Shown here piece by piece: positions 32,415 through 41,327 of a stretch of 64,000 bases of DNA. Under the pieces are notes generated by a model. The model worked only from the letters and a program-made list of their open reading frames with translations, had not been told where the DNA came from and searched no databases. The stretch lies in NCBI RefSeq assembly GCF_016862115.1, contig NZ_BOMI01000092.1, positions 1-64,000 of the forward strand, given 5' to 3'. The position numbers and the translations under genes were made by a program. Numbering within the stretch: position 1 is the first letter of the stretch; each line of letters opens with the position of its first letter. The DNA comes from Paractinoplanes deccanensis (lineage in GTDB: Bacteria; Actinomycetota; Actinomycetes; Mycobacteriales; Micromonosporaceae).

Positions 32415-33671
32415 ATGCGCGTCAAGCGCTTCCTGGCGGGCACCGCCGCCGGTGCCACCGCGCTGGCCTTTGCCGGCGCCTGCGCTCAGCAGATCACCAA
32501 GCTGGAGCCCAAGCTCGAGCTGCGCAACGCCGCCTCGCAGCTGTCCGAGGCGAAGCAGACGGGCTTCACCGTCAAGCTCACCGGCAGCCCCGAGGACCTG
32601 GCGGCCGGCCTCAAGATCCAGGACCCGTCCGACGTGCCCGACACGGCGACGCTCCAAAAGATCTTCAACTCGTCGTTCACCATCGCCACCGACAAGGCCG
32701 GCGAGGGCGACAAGGACGACCGCGCGTCGATCTCCGCGACCATCGACGGCGTCACCGGCACCGAGATCCGCGTCATCGACGGCGTGGTCTACGCCAAGGC
32801 CCCGGTGGCCGAGCTGGCGCAGAAGTTCGGCGCCGGCGACGTCACGGCGCTCCGCAAGGAGGCCGTGGCCGAGCTGCCCGAGGCGGGCGCGCTCTTCGAC
32901 GGCAAGTGGGTCTCGATCGACGCCGCCAAGGCGGCCGAGGGCGCGCTCGGCGGCGCGGCCACCCCGACGGAGGACCCGGCCCAGGCGGCGAAGCTGAAGA
33001 GCGAGATCGAGACGAGCGCGAAGAACCTGTTCGAGAGCGCCCAGATCGTCCGCGACTCCGCCGACCCGACCCACCTCACGGTCACGTCGTCCACCACAAA
33101 GGGGTACGAGGAGCTCAAGCGGCTCGCCTCGGCCCTCGGCAAGGAGCTCGGCACCGACGTCGCCAAGGACCTCCCCAAGGCGCCGAAGGAGCGGCCGATC
33201 ATCCTCGACCTCTGGATCAAGGACGAGAAGCTGACCGCCATCGAGGTGAACTTCCTCCAGTTCATCGACGGCGCCACCGGCCGGGCCGCGCTGCGCTTCG
33301 AGGTCACCACGGGCGCCGAGATCAGCGCCCCCGAGGGCGCCACCAAGATCGACCCGAGCAAGCTGACCGCCGGCCTGATGGCCTCCCAGCCGTACGCGGG
33401 CGGCGGCCTCGACGCCGGCGACCTGACCGGCGGCGACACCGCCTACACCGAGGCCCGGCTGCTCGGCCTCGACGTGCAGATCGCGATGCTCGAGCAGGAC
33501 AGCGCGGCCGCCGCCCTCAAGCAGGCAGTGGCCGACCGCAACGCCGAGGGCGACGGCGTCAAGGCCGGCATCGTCCGCAGCGGCGTCGCCCAGGTGGCGG
33601 CCGACGGCCAGTACGCCTGCCTGAAGGTCGCCAAGGGCAAGCAGCCGGTGGTCACCAAGGGCGCCTGCTGA
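32415..33671 (+). CDS. Secreted lipoprotein, LppX/LolA-like size class
   Basis: 418 aa. Basic N-terminus, hydrophobic core and a cysteine at ~23 (LAFAGAC) indicate a lipoprotein signal, with a slightly unusual lipobox. The mature part is rich in Ala, Asp, Lys and Thr, with beta-type stretches (DRASISATIDGVTGTEIRVIDGVVYAKAP) that recall LppX/LprG-like lipid-binding lipoproteins; this is tentative. It ends in Cys. ATG 32415 has GGGGGAG six bases upstream; the ATG at 32409 is too close to that site. A strong terminator follows. Confidence 0.7.
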   Translation: MRVKRFLAGTAAGATALAFAGACAQQITKLEPKLELRNAASQLSEAKQTGFTVKLTGSPEDLAAGLKIQDPSDVPDTATLQKIFNSSFTIATDKAGEGDKDDRASISATIDGVTGTEIRVIDGVVYAKAPVAELAQKFGAGDVTALRKEAVAELPEAGALFDGKWVSIDAAKAAEGALGGAATPTEDPAQAAKLKSEIETSAKNLFESAQIVRDSADPTHLTVTSSTTKGYEELKRLASALGKELGTDVAKDLPKAPKERPIILDLWIKDEKLTAIEVNFLQFIDGATGRAALRFEVTTGAEISAPEGATKIDPSKLTAGLMASQPYAGGGLDAGDLTGGDTAYTEARLLGLDVQIAMLEQDSAAAALKQAVADRNAEGDGVKAGIVRSGVAQVAADGQYACLKVAKGKQPVVTKGAC

Positions 33672-33692
33672 CGCCGGTCCCCGACTCTCGCG

Positions 33693-33722
33693 AGGCGCCT
33701 GCTCCGGCAGGCGCCTTTGCTT
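33693..33722 (+). terminator. Intrinsic terminator after lipoprotein gene
   Basis: A nine-base stem (AGGCGCCTG pairing with CAGGCGCCT) and a 6-base loop, followed by TTTGCTTT. It lies 22 bases after the stop codon, between convergent genes. Confidence 0.8.
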
Positions 33723-33804
33723 TGCGCCGGCCCTCCGCCCGCCGGCCCTCCGCCCGCCGCGTGCCGGGCCTCCGCGGCCGCCGAGGTCTACGCGCTCGCC
33801 GCCG

Positions 33805-34818
33805 TCATTCCACGATGTGCACGGGCGTGCCGGGGCCGATGTGCCGCAACAGCGCCCGCTGAGCGTCGGCGGGCAGGCGCACGCACCCGTTGGACACGCC
33901 GCGCCCGAAGGCGGACCGGTCGCGCCACGCGTGGATGCCCGTGTGGCCGTCGCGCAGCCCCGGAGCCAGCGCCTCCCGATCGTCCGGCACGGCGCCGAGC
34001 ACGAGCGCGTCGAGACCCGCGTAGACATCGCCACGGGTGATCGTCCGCCCCATCACAAAGGTGCGCCCCAGCGGCGTCGCCGTCCGCGGCGCCCCGATGC
34101 CGGCCGTCCATTCCCCCTCCGGCCGCCCGTCCCGCAGCCAGACGAGCCGACGCTCACGCCGATGCACCACGAGCTGATCCCGCAGCGGCCGCACCACCCA
34201 GCCGGGCCGGCCGTCCTCGCCAGACCGGGTTTCCTCGCCAGACCGCGCCTCTCCGCCGGACCGCGCCTCGTCGCCGGGCCGCCCTTCTCCGCCGGACCGC
34301 GCCTTCTCGCCCGGCCGCCCTCCTCCGCCGGACGTCGCCTGCGGGCCCGGGATCCAGCCCAGACGCCTGTTGAGCGACGGCAGCAGGACCGCGACCCAGC
34401 CGGGGCGGCGCTGCACGATCGGGACGGTCACCTCGAGGCCGCTGATCCGGCGCGGCAGGAACGCGCGGGGCCGTCCCCCCGGCGCGTCGTAGACGGCGAG
34501 CCTGCGCAGCGGCCGCAGGCCCTCGCCGAGCGCCGCCACAGAGCCGGACGCCCCGTCGCGCGGGAAACCGCCCGGCGCACCCCAGTAGTCGATCACCGGA
34601 AGATCCGCCGGCGCCGGTCGCGCCCTCGCCACGCGGACCAGCGCGGAGGCGGGCGTGGGCGCGGGCGATGGCACGGCCGCGATCCGCTTGGCCGCGATCA
34701 GGCCCTCGCGCTCACCCTCCGCGGCCCGCGCGACGCCGGCGCCCGCGGTGAGCGCCAGGACGAACACCCAGCCCGCGACAACGCGACGAGAGCTCGGAAA
34801 TCGGGGCACACCACCCAC
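33805..34818 (-). CDS. L,D-transpeptidase (YkuD) with repeat linker
   Basis: 337 aa. N-terminal signal peptide (VVAGWVFVLALTAGAGVARA), then an SH3-like region to ~165. A linker of imperfect repeats (variants of GRPGEKARSGGE) spans ~165-205, followed by a YkuD catalytic domain. The active-site block HTGIHAWRD and SNGCVRL is intact, with catalytic Cys at ~316. L,D-transpeptidases make 3-3 crosslinks in peptidoglycan outside the membrane. The Gly/Glu/Arg repeat linker is absent from most relatives and suggests recent repeat growth. Confidence 0.87.
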   Translation of the reverse strand: MGGVPRFPSSRRVVAGWVFVLALTAGAGVARAAEGEREGLIAAKRIAAVPSPAPTPASALVRVARARPAPADLPVIDYWGAPGGFPRDGASGSVAALGEGLRPLRRLAVYDAPGGRPRAFLPRRISGLEVTVPIVQRRPGWVAVLLPSLNRRLGWIPGPQATSGGGGRPGEKARSGGEGRPGDEARSGGEARSGEETRSGEDGRPGWVVRPLRDQLVVHRRERRLVWLRDGRPEGEWTAGIGAPRTATPLGRTFVMGRTITRGDVYAGLDALVLGAVPDDREALAPGLRDGHTGIHAWRDRSAFGRGVSNGCVRLPADAQRALLRHIGPGTPVHIVE

Positions 34819-34831
34819 TCTAGGAAGCCGA

Positions 34832-35614
34832 TCAGATCTCCGGGATCAGATCGGCCACCGAGTTGACGACGCGGGACGGCCGGAACGGGTAGCGGTCGCT
34901 CTCCTCGCGGGTGCTGATGCCGGTGAGGACGAGGATCGTCTCGAGCCCGGCCTCCAGGCCGCACAGGATGTCGGTGTCCATGCGGTCGCCGATCATCGCC
35001 GTGCTCTCGCTGTGTGCCTCGATGGTGTTGAGGGCCGAGCGCATCATCATCGGGTTGGGCTTGCCGACGAAGTAGGGCTCGACGCCGGTCGCCTTGGAGA
35101 TCATCGCCGCCACGGAGCCGGCCGCGGGCAGCGCGCCCTCGTTGGACGGGCCGGTCGCGTCGGGGTTGGTGCAGATGAACCGCGCGCCGCCGTCGATGAG
35201 CCGGATCGCCTTGGTGATGGCCTCGAAGCTGTAGGTCCGGGTCTCGCCCAGCACCACGTAGTCGGGGTTGAAGTCGGTCAGGACGTAGCCGGTCGCGTGC
35301 ATGGCCGTGGTCAGGCCGGCCTCGCCGATCACGTACGCCGTGCCGCCGGGACGCTGGTCGTGCAGGAACTGCGCGGTCGCCAGCGCGGCCGTCCAGATGG
35401 ACTGCTCGGGCACGTCGAAGCCCATGCGGTTGAGCCGGGCCTGGAGGTCGCGCGGGGTGTAGATGGAGTTGTTCGTCAGGATGAGGAAGGGCTTGCCGGA
35501 CGCCTTCATCTTGTTGACGAACTCGGGCGCGCCCGGAACCGGCACGCCCTCGTGGACGAGGACGCCGTCCATGTCGGTGAGCCAGCTCTCGATGGCTTTG
35601 CGCTCAGGCATCAT
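34832..35614 (-). CDS. HAD-IIA phosphatase (NagD-like)
   Basis: 260 aa. Motif I DMDGVLVHEG, motif II ILTNNS, the lysine in VGKPNP, and motif IV IGDRMDTDI define a HAD-IIA (NagD/NagD-like) phosphatase with its cap domain. Substrates in the family include nucleotide monophosphates and glycerol- or glycolate-phosphates. Its ATG overlaps the ferrochelatase stop (ATGA), so it is the fourth gene of the fabG-inhA-hemH unit. No biochemical link to haem is established. Confidence 0.87.
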   Translation of the reverse strand: MMPERKAIESWLTDMDGVLVHEGVPVPGAPEFVNKMKASGKPFLILTNNSIYTPRDLQARLNRMGFDVPEQSIWTAALATAQFLHDQRPGGTAYVIGEAGLTTAMHATGYVLTDFNPDYVVLGETRTYSFEAITKAIRLIDGGARFICTNPDATGPSNEGALPAAGSVAAMISKATGVEPYFVGKPNPMMMRSALNTIEAHSESTAMIGDRMDTDILCGLEAGLETILVLTGISTREESDRYPFRPSRVVNSVADLIPEI

Positions 35615-36636
35615 GCTCCTCGTCGCGGGGGTGGTGTGCAGCAGTTCACCGGGCAGTCGTCCCAGACCGGCAGCGTACCGAGTCGCCGCAGCGGGGCGCC
35701 GTCGGTGCGCTCCTGGACCAGTTCGCGGACCATCGCGACGAAGCGGGGGTCGACGTTCGGCGTGGCGGCGCGCGCGTAGCCGAGGCCGAGCTCCTTGGCG
35801 GTGTCGGCGGCCTCGTTGTCGAGGTCCCAGATCACCTCGAGGTGGTCGGAGACGAAGCCGATCGGGCTGACCACGACGTCGGTGACGCCCTGCTTCGCCA
35901 GGTCGGCGAGGTGGTCGTTGATGTCCGGCTCGAGCCACGGCACCTGCGGCGGGCCGGAGCGGCTCTGCCAGACCAGGTCCCAGGGCAGGTCGGCGGCGGC
36001 GCGCTCGTGCACCAGGCGGGCGGTCTCCTCCAGCTGGGCCGTGTAGCGGCCGCCGGTCGGACCGGCGGTCCGCGCCATGGACACCGGGATGGAGTGTGCG
36101 GTGAACACCAGACGGGTCGTGGCGCGGCGGCTCTCGTCCAGAGTGGCGAGGGCGGCCTGGACCGCCGACACGTTGGGCTCGACGAACCCGGGGTGGTCCC
36201 AGAACTGGCGGATCTTGGAAATCACCGGTGCGCCCGGGCCGACCTTGGCCCGGGCGTTCGCGATGTCCTCCCAATACTGCTTGCACGACGAGTAGCCGCC
36301 GTACGCGCTGGTGGCGAAGCCGAGCGCGTGGGTGACGCCGTCGTCGCGCATCTGGGCGACGGTGTCCTCGAGCATCGGATGCCAGTTGCGGTTGCCCCAG
36401 TACGCCGGCAGGTCGATGCCGTTGCCGGCGAACTCGGCCTTGATCGCGGCCAGCAGGTCGCGGTTCTGCTGGTTGATCGGCGACACGCCGCCGAAGTGCA
36501 TGTAGTGCTCGGCCACCTCGGCGAGGCGCTCGTCGGGCACGCCGCGCCCGCGCACCACGTTGCGCAGGAACGGCATCACGTCATCGGGCTTCTCGGGGCC
36601 GCCGAAGGACAGCAGGACGAAGGCGTCGTAGACCAC
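35611..36636 (-). CDS. hemH: Ferrochelatase (coproporphyrin III type, Fe-S)
   Basis: 341 aa. Ferrochelatase signatures: LLSFGGPEKPDDV, the metal-site FTAHSIPVSMA (catalytic His) and SPIGFVSDHLEVIWDLD with its Glu. Cysteines at ~117 (YSSC) and three at the C-terminus (DDCPVNCC) match the [2Fe-2S] ligand set of actinobacterial enzymes. In this phylum the enzyme inserts iron into coproporphyrin III (CpfC) in the coproporphyrin-dependent haem pathway. It follows inhA by 20 bases, the gene order known from mycobacteria (inhA-hemZ). GTG start. Confidence 0.93.
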   Translation of the reverse strand: MVYDAFVLLSFGGPEKPDDVMPFLRNVVRGRGVPDERLAEVAEHYMHFGGVSPINQQNRDLLAAIKAEFAGNGIDLPAYWGNRNWHPMLEDTVAQMRDDGVTHALGFATSAYGGYSSCKQYWEDIANARAKVGPGAPVISKIRQFWDHPGFVEPNVSAVQAALATLDESRRATTRLVFTAHSIPVSMARTAGPTGGRYTAQLEETARLVHERAAADLPWDLVWQSRSGPPQVPWLEPDINDHLADLAKQGVTDVVVSPIGFVSDHLEVIWDLDNEAADTAKELGLGYARAATPNVDPRFVAMVRELVQERTDGAPLRRLGTLPVWDDCPVNCCTPPPRRGA

Positions 36637-36656
36637 CCGTCAATACTGTCACCGGC

Positions 36657-37424
36657 TCAGGCGCCGAGCGCGTGGTAACCCCCGTCGACGTGCACAACCT
36701 CACCCGTGGTAGCCGGGAACCAGTCGGACAGCAGCGCGCAGACGGCCTTGCCGGCGGCGGACGTGTCGTGCAGGTCCCAGCCGAGCGGCGCGCGCTCGGC
36801 CCACGCGTCCTCGAACTGCTCGAAGCCGGGGATCGACTTGGCGGCCATCGTGCGCAGCGGGCCGGCCGAGACCAGGTTGCTGCGGATGCCCTGCTTGCCC
36901 AGGTGCAGCGCCAGGTAGCGGGAGGCGGACTCGAGGCCGGCCTTGGCCACGCCCATCCAGTCGTAGACCGGCCACGCCTTGGTGGCGTCGAAGGTCAGGC
37001 CCACGATGCTGCCGCCCTGCTGCATCAGCGGCAGGCAGGCGACGGCGAGCGACTGGTACGAGTACGTCGAGACCTGGATCGCCTTGGCGACGTCCTCCCA
37101 CTTCGCGTTGAGGAACTCGCCGCCGAGCACGCTCTGCGGCCCGAAGGCGATGGAGTGGACGACGCCGTCGATGCCGTCGACGTGCTCGCGGACCTTGCCG
37201 GGCAGGGCGGCCAGGTGCTCGGGGTCGGTCACGTCGAGCTCGATGACCGGCGGCGGCGCCGGCAGGCGCTTGGCGATGCGCTCGACCAGCGACAGCCGGC
37301 CGAAGCCGGTGAGCACGACGGTGGCGCCCTGCTCCTGAGCGATCTTCGCCACCGAGAACGCGATGGACGCGTCGGTGATCACTCCGGTGACGAGCAGCCG
37401 CTTGCCGGCCAGCAATCCAGACAC
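36657..37424 (-). CDS. inhA: InhA-type enoyl-ACP reductase
   Basis: 255 aa. It is strongly InhA-like: GKRLLVTGVITDASIAFSVAK at the NADH site, SIAFGP, and the Tyr-x6-Lys pair in YDWMGVAKAGL. It reduces trans-2-enoyl-ACP with NADH in the FAS-II cycle. GTG start with AGGAG ~11 bases upstream. It is directly downstream of fabG (21 bases) and upstream of hemH. In mycobacteria this enzyme is the isoniazid/triclosan target; in this organism it would serve ordinary or branched fatty acids. Confidence 0.94.
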   Translation of the reverse strand: MSGLLAGKRLLVTGVITDASIAFSVAKIAQEQGATVVLTGFGRLSLVERIAKRLPAPPPVIELDVTDPEHLAALPGKVREHVDGIDGVVHSIAFGPQSVLGGEFLNAKWEDVAKAIQVSTYSYQSLAVACLPLMQQGGSIVGLTFDATKAWPVYDWMGVAKAGLESASRYLALHLGKQGIRSNLVSAGPLRTMAAKSIPGFEQFEDAWAERAPLGWDLHDTSAAGKAVCALLSDWFPATTGEVVHVDGGYHALGA

Positions 37425-37445
37425 GAGTAAAAGCTCCTCAATCAG

Positions 37446-38150
37446 TTAGTGGCCCATACCGAGGCCGCCGTCGACGGGGATGACCGCGCCGTTGATGTAA
37501 CCGGCGGCGTCGCTCGCCAGGAACGTCACCGCGGCCGCCACCTCGTCGGGGCTGGCCAGCCGCCCCGCCGGAACCGCCTTGATGATCTCCGCCTGGCGCT
37601 CCTCGGACAAGACCGCTGTCATCTCCGTCTCGATGAAGCCGGGCGCCACCACGTTCGCGGTGATGTTGCGGCTGCCCAGCTCACGAGTGATGCTGCGGGC
37701 CATGCCGACCAGGCCGGCCTTGCTCGCCGCGTAGTTCACCTGACCGGGTCCGCCGTAGAGGCCGACGACCGAGGAGATGAAGATCATCCGGCCCCACTTG
37801 GCGCGCAGCATCTTGGAGCTGGCGCGCTTGGCCACCCGGTACGAGCCCTTGAGGTTGGTGTCGATCACGCGCTCGAACTGCTCCTCGCTCATCCGCAGCA
37901 GCAGCGTGTCGTCGGTGATGCCGGCGTTGGCGACCAGCACCTCGACCGGGCCGAGCTCCTTCTCCACCGTGGTGAAGGCGGCGTCGACCTGGGCCGGGTC
38001 GGTGATGTCGCACTGCACGCCGAACAGGCCCTCGGGCGCGCCGCTGCCCCGGTGGGTCACCGCGACCCTGTCCCCCTGCTTGGCGAAAGCCCGCGCGATG
38101 GCGAGGCCGATGCCCCGGTTGCCGCCAGTCACCAATACCGTGCGAGCCAC
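37446..38150 (-). CDS. fabG: 3-oxoacyl-ACP reductase FabG
   Basis: 234 aa SDR: VTGGNRGIG cofactor loop, NAG, catalytic Ser (FISSVVG), YAASKAG, and VAPGFIETEMT, matching MabA/FabG. It reduces 3-oxoacyl-ACP with NADPH in FAS-II. GTG 38150 with GAGGAG nine bases upstream is the start; the longer frame to 38276 runs through the promoter. First gene of the fabG-inhA-hemH-HAD operon. It is divergent from a histidine kinase. Confidence 0.93.
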   Translation of the reverse strand: MARTVLVTGGNRGIGLAIARAFAKQGDRVAVTHRGSGAPEGLFGVQCDITDPAQVDAAFTTVEKELGPVEVLVANAGITDDTLLLRMSEEQFERVIDTNLKGSYRVAKRASSKMLRAKWGRMIFISSVVGLYGGPGQVNYAASKAGLVGMARSITRELGSRNITANVVAPGFIETEMTAVLSEERQAEIIKAVPAGRLASPDEVAAAVTFLASDAAGYINGAVIPVDGGLGMGH

Positions 38151-38238
38151 GACGAAACGCTCCTCATACCCAGGTAGGGGGTGCCGGGTGGCACCTCGGG
38201 GGCACGACGGCGCACCGCCGGCGCCGTAACCTGCCGGG

Positions 38239-39453
38239 ATGGAGACTATCGGCCCCCTGTCCCGGCGCAACGCCACGGGGCCGTTGCGGCGGCTGCTCTG
38301 GCGCCGGGAGACGCCGCGCCCGCCGGTGCGGCGCAGACCGTGGGTCTATCTGGTGCCGGTGGGCCTCCTCGTCCTGCTGGGCCTGGGCGGAGCTGCGGCA
38401 ACGTACATCGGCGAGAACCGCGAAGCGCCCGGCGTATTGATCGCGGTCATCGCGGTCGGCTCGGTCCTGCCGGTGGTGATCGCCTTCCGCTGGCCGGTGC
38501 TCGGCTGGCGGCTCGGTTACGTGATGTTGTTCATCGGCTCGATGAACGTCGGCCCGAAGGAGCCGTGGCCGTGGAACACCGTGCAGATCCTCGGCTTCCT
38601 CTTCGTGCTCGGCCGGCTCGCCCTCACCCAGGACACCGCGCTGACGGCGTGGGCGGCCGCCTTCACCATGGTGCCGCTCTTCGTCTACGCGCCGGACGCC
38701 AACGCGTGGGGCGCCGCCGTGCTGGTGGCGGCGATCTCGGTAATGGGCGACATCCTGCACCGGTGGCGCAGCACCCGCCGGCTGCTCGCCGAGAAGGAGG
38801 AGGTCACCGAGCTGGAACGGGCGAAGCGGGCGGTGCTGGAGGAGCGCGCCCGCATCGCCCGCGAGATGCACGACGTGGTCGCCCATCACATGTCGATGAT
38901 CGCCGTACGGGCCGAGACCGCCCCCTACCGGCTCGGCGGGCTGCCCACCGAGGCCCGCGACGAGCTGGCCGGCATCGCGACAGCGGCCCGGGAGGCCCTG
39001 ACGGACATGCGCCGGCTGCTGGGGGTGCTGCGCGCCGAGGAGGGCGATGCCCCGCGCGCCCCGCAACCGGGCTTCGCCGAGGTGGACGACCTGGTCGAGA
39101 CGGCGCGGGCCGCGGGGGTCGAGGTCTCCCTGCGGTACGAGGACGTGCCGGCGCTGCCCGAGACGGTCGGCCTCGCCGCGTACCGCATCGTGCAGGAAGC
39201 CCTCGCCAACGCGGCCCGCCACGCGCCCACCGCGGCCGTCACGATCGTCGCCCGCGGCACCGCCCCCGCCGAGAGCTCGCCGCGTCTGGAGATCGAGGTG
39301 AGCAACCCGGCCGCGGGCCCGGTCAACGACGGCGGGCACGGGCTGGCGGGGATGCGGGAGCGCGCGACACTGCTCGGTGGCACGCTGACCGCCGGCCCCG
39401 CCGACGGTGTTTTCGTGGTACGGGCGGTCCTACCCGTGGAGGCTACGGAGTGA
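38239..39453 (+). CDS. NarL-family sensor histidine kinase
   Basis: 404 aa. Four to five membrane helices (~35-170) with little extracellular sequence are followed by a coiled coil (EKEEVTELERAKRAVLEERA). The HisKA_3 dimerisation box EMHDVVAHHMSMI carries the phospho-accepting His, and the HATPase domain has N-box region EALANAARHA and G-box GHGLAGMRERA. This is the DesK/LiaS type, sensing within or at the membrane. The response regulator gene overlaps its stop (GTGA), so they form one system. Confidence 0.9.
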   Translation: METIGPLSRRNATGPLRRLLWRRETPRPPVRRRPWVYLVPVGLLVLLGLGGAAATYIGENREAPGVLIAVIAVGSVLPVVIAFRWPVLGWRLGYVMLFIGSMNVGPKEPWPWNTVQILGFLFVLGRLALTQDTALTAWAAAFTMVPLFVYAPDANAWGAAVLVAAISVMGDILHRWRSTRRLLAEKEEVTELERAKRAVLEERARIAREMHDVVAHHMSMIAVRAETAPYRLGGLPTEARDELAGIATAAREALTDMRRLLGVLRAEEGDAPRAPQPGFAEVDDLVETARAAGVEVSLRYEDVPALPETVGLAAYRIVQEALANAARHAPTAAVTIVARGTAPAESSPRLEIEVSNPAAGPVNDGGHGLAGMRERATLLGGTLTAGPADGVFVVRAVLPVEATE

Positions 39454-40097
39454 TCAAGATCTTGATCGCGGACGACCAGGCGATGGTCCGCGAGGGTTTC
39501 GGCGCGCTGCTCGGCGCGCAGCCCGACATGCTCGTGGTCGGCGACGCGGCCGACGGCGAGGCCGCGGTGTCCCGGTCCAGGGAGCTGCGGCCCGACGTCG
39601 TGCTGATGGACGTGCGCATGCCGGTGATGGACGGCCTGGAGGCCACCCGGCGCCTGTCCACGGCCGACGCGAAGATCATCATTCTGACCACCTTCGACCT
39701 GGACGACTACGTGTACGCGGCCCTGCGCGCCGGGGCGAGCGGCTTCCTGCTCAAGGACGCTCCCGCCGCCGACCTCATCCAGGCCGTACGCGTCGTCGCC
39801 GCCGGCGAGGCACTGCTGGCACCCTCGGTGACCCGCCGGCTGATCGCCGAGTTCGCGGCCCTGCCCGCCGCCGACCGGCCCCGGCCCGCCGCGCTGAACG
39901 CCCTCACCCCGCGCGAGACCGACGTGCTGCGCCTGATCGCCCGCGGCCTGTCCAACCAGGAGATCGCCGCCGACCTGGTGGTGGCCGAGCAGACGGTGAA
40001 GACGCACATCGGGCGCATCCTCGCCAAGCTCAACCTGCGCGACCGGGCGCAGGCGGTCGTCTTCGCCTACGAGACGGGCCTCGTAGTACCGGGGTAG
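39450..40097 (+). CDS. NarL/LuxR-family response regulator
   Basis: 215 aa. The receiver domain has DDQ, phosphorylation site VLMDVRMPVMDG, TT and K (FLLKD). The C-terminal LuxR helix-turn-helix is LTPRETDVLRLIARGLSNQEIA with VKTHIGRILAKL. It is the partner of the kinase immediately upstream, with which its GTG start overlaps. Targets are unknown; the divergent fabG operon promoter 1.2 kb away would be one to test. Confidence 0.92.
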   Translation: MIKILIADDQAMVREGFGALLGAQPDMLVVGDAADGEAAVSRSRELRPDVVLMDVRMPVMDGLEATRRLSTADAKIIILTTFDLDDYVYAALRAGASGFLLKDAPAADLIQAVRVVAAGEALLAPSVTRRLIAEFAALPAADRPRPAALNALTPRETDVLRLIARGLSNQEIAADLVVAEQTVKTHIGRILAKLNLRDRAQAVVFAYETGLVVPG

Positions 40098-40160
40098 GAC
40101 GTCGATGTCCGGTCCCCGGTGTGACGATCGGGGTGCCGTCGCCGCGGGACGTTGCGGCCC

Positions 40161-41048
40161 ATGCGAATCCTGCCTCTCGTCCTGGTCCTGTCCGCTCTTT
40201 CCCTGCCCGCCTCCGCCACCCCCTCCCATGATCAACTTCTGCCTTTCCGGGACGCCTACCGCGAGACCGCCGTGCGGATGCTCGCCACCGGATGCCCGTA
40301 CGCCACCTGGGCCGCTCAGGGACGTCACTTCCTCACCTTCGACCCGGACGGCGACGGGCGCGCCGTCGAGGTGCTCGGCGACCTCGCCACGGCGACGAGG
40401 ATCGCCGTGCTCGTGCCGGGCGTCGGCACCGTCCTCGCCGACTTCGACCGCGGGCTCGGCGGGGTGCCGCGGCGGGCGCCCGGCGTGCAGGCCCGCGCCC
40501 TGTACGAGCACCTGAGCAAGCGCGACCCGCACACCGCCGTGATCGCGTGGCTCGGCTACGACCCGCCGGAGGGCGTCGGCCCGGCGGCGGCGACGTTCGG
40601 GCGGGCCCGCGCCGGAGCCGCCGCGCTGGTCGCCTTCGTCGAGGACCTGCGCGGGCAGCGGCCGTCCGCCGCGGTGACGCTGATCGGGCACAGCTACGGC
40701 GCGCTGGTCGCCGGCCTGGCCGCGCCGCGGCTGCCCTGGGTCGGCGACATCGTCACCCTCGGCGCCCCCGGCGTGGGCGCCTCCCGGGCCGCCGACCTCG
40801 GCGGCGCGCGGGTCTGGTCGGCGCTCGCCCCCACCGACTGGATCCGCCGGATCCCCGAGGTGCGGCTCCTCGGCGTGGGGCTGGGCCGGCGGCCGTCGAA
40901 TCCGGACTTCGGCGCGTCTCCGCTGCCCACGGACGGTGTGGCCGGCCACGACTACTACCTGACCCCGGGCAGTGCCACCCTGCGCGCGGTCGGCGATGTC
41001 GTCCTGTCGGGTGTTGCTCGACACGATCGGGCGGGGCAAGTTTCTTAG
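40161..41048 (+). CDS. Secreted alpha/beta hydrolase (DUF1023)
   Basis: 295 aa. An N-terminal signal peptide (LPLVLVLSALSLPASA) is followed by a DUF1023-type hydrolase: VLVPGVGTVLADFD, AWLGYDPPEG, nucleophile elbow GHSYGALVAG, then VTLGAPGVG and SALAPTDWIRRIP. The predicted triad is Ser, Asp and the C-terminal His in GHDYY. Extracellular esterase or lipase-like activity is plausible. ATG 40161 gives the cleanest signal peptide. Confidence 0.82.
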   Translation: MRILPLVLVLSALSLPASATPSHDQLLPFRDAYRETAVRMLATGCPYATWAAQGRHFLTFDPDGDGRAVEVLGDLATATRIAVLVPGVGTVLADFDRGLGGVPRRAPGVQARALYEHLSKRDPHTAVIAWLGYDPPEGVGPAAATFGRARAGAAALVAFVEDLRGQRPSAAVTLIGHSYGALVAGLAAPRLPWVGDIVTLGAPGVGASRAADLGGARVWSALAPTDWIRRIPEVRLLGVGLGRRPSNPDFGASPLPTDGVAGHDYYLTPGSATLRAVGDVVLSGVARHDRAGQVS

Positions 41049-41072
41049 CGGAGTCTTAAGGGGTATTGTGCC

Positions 41073-41138
41073 TTCCGGTCCAGACGCCGGAACGACTAGT
41101 GGAGGTGATCGCTGTGCGAGATAGCGATCCTCCTAGTC
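41073..41138 (+). promoter_or_regulatory. Two consecutive RNA hairpins, possible leader
   Basis: First hairpin: TTCCGG/CCGGAA arms with an 8-base loop (41073-41092). Second: GACTA, GGAG and GATCGCT on the 5' side (41094-41113) pair with AGCGATC, CTCC and TAGTC (41123-41138). This gives 16 base pairs with two GT bulges and a 9-base loop. The stem traps a GGAGG ribosome site and the loop holds a GTG. The remainder of the gap 41049-41461 holds only tiny ORFs. Confidence 0.5.
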
Positions 41139-41170
41139 GCGGCCGGGCCGTTCGTCAGCCCCGTCGCTGA
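41114..41170 (+). CDS. Possible 18-aa leader peptide
   Basis: GTG 41114 lies eight bases after GGAGG (41101-41105) and opens an 18-codon frame (MRDSDPPSRGRAVRQPRR) ending at TGA. It is rich in Arg and Pro. Both ribosome site and start are within a strong stem-loop, so translation would be structure-controlled. It could be a regulatory leader for whatever follows; evidence is positional only. Confidence 0.3.
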   Translation: MRDSDPPSRGRAVRQPRR

Positions 41171-41327
41171 CGCGTTCCTCTTCACCGCCCCGCATCCACC
41201 GGCGCCGTCACGTTCCGTACGGCTCCGGCCCAGTCGTGTGCACCGCGACGCCGGATGCGCGGGTGCCGGCCGCGACGTGACCGTGTGCGCTTCCATCGCC
41301 CGTCACCGAGCGGAAGTAGTACTCGAG

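Noticed and set aside
32452..32997. Plus-strand 181-aa frame inside the lipoprotein gene
   Set aside because: Ser/Arg/Pro-rich shadow frame; the overlapping lipoprotein frame has a signal and good codon use.
40105..40515. Plus-strand 136-aa frame overlapping the DUF1023 hydrolase
   Set aside because: Out of frame with the hydrolase and its signal peptide; Pro/Ser/Arg shadow composition.
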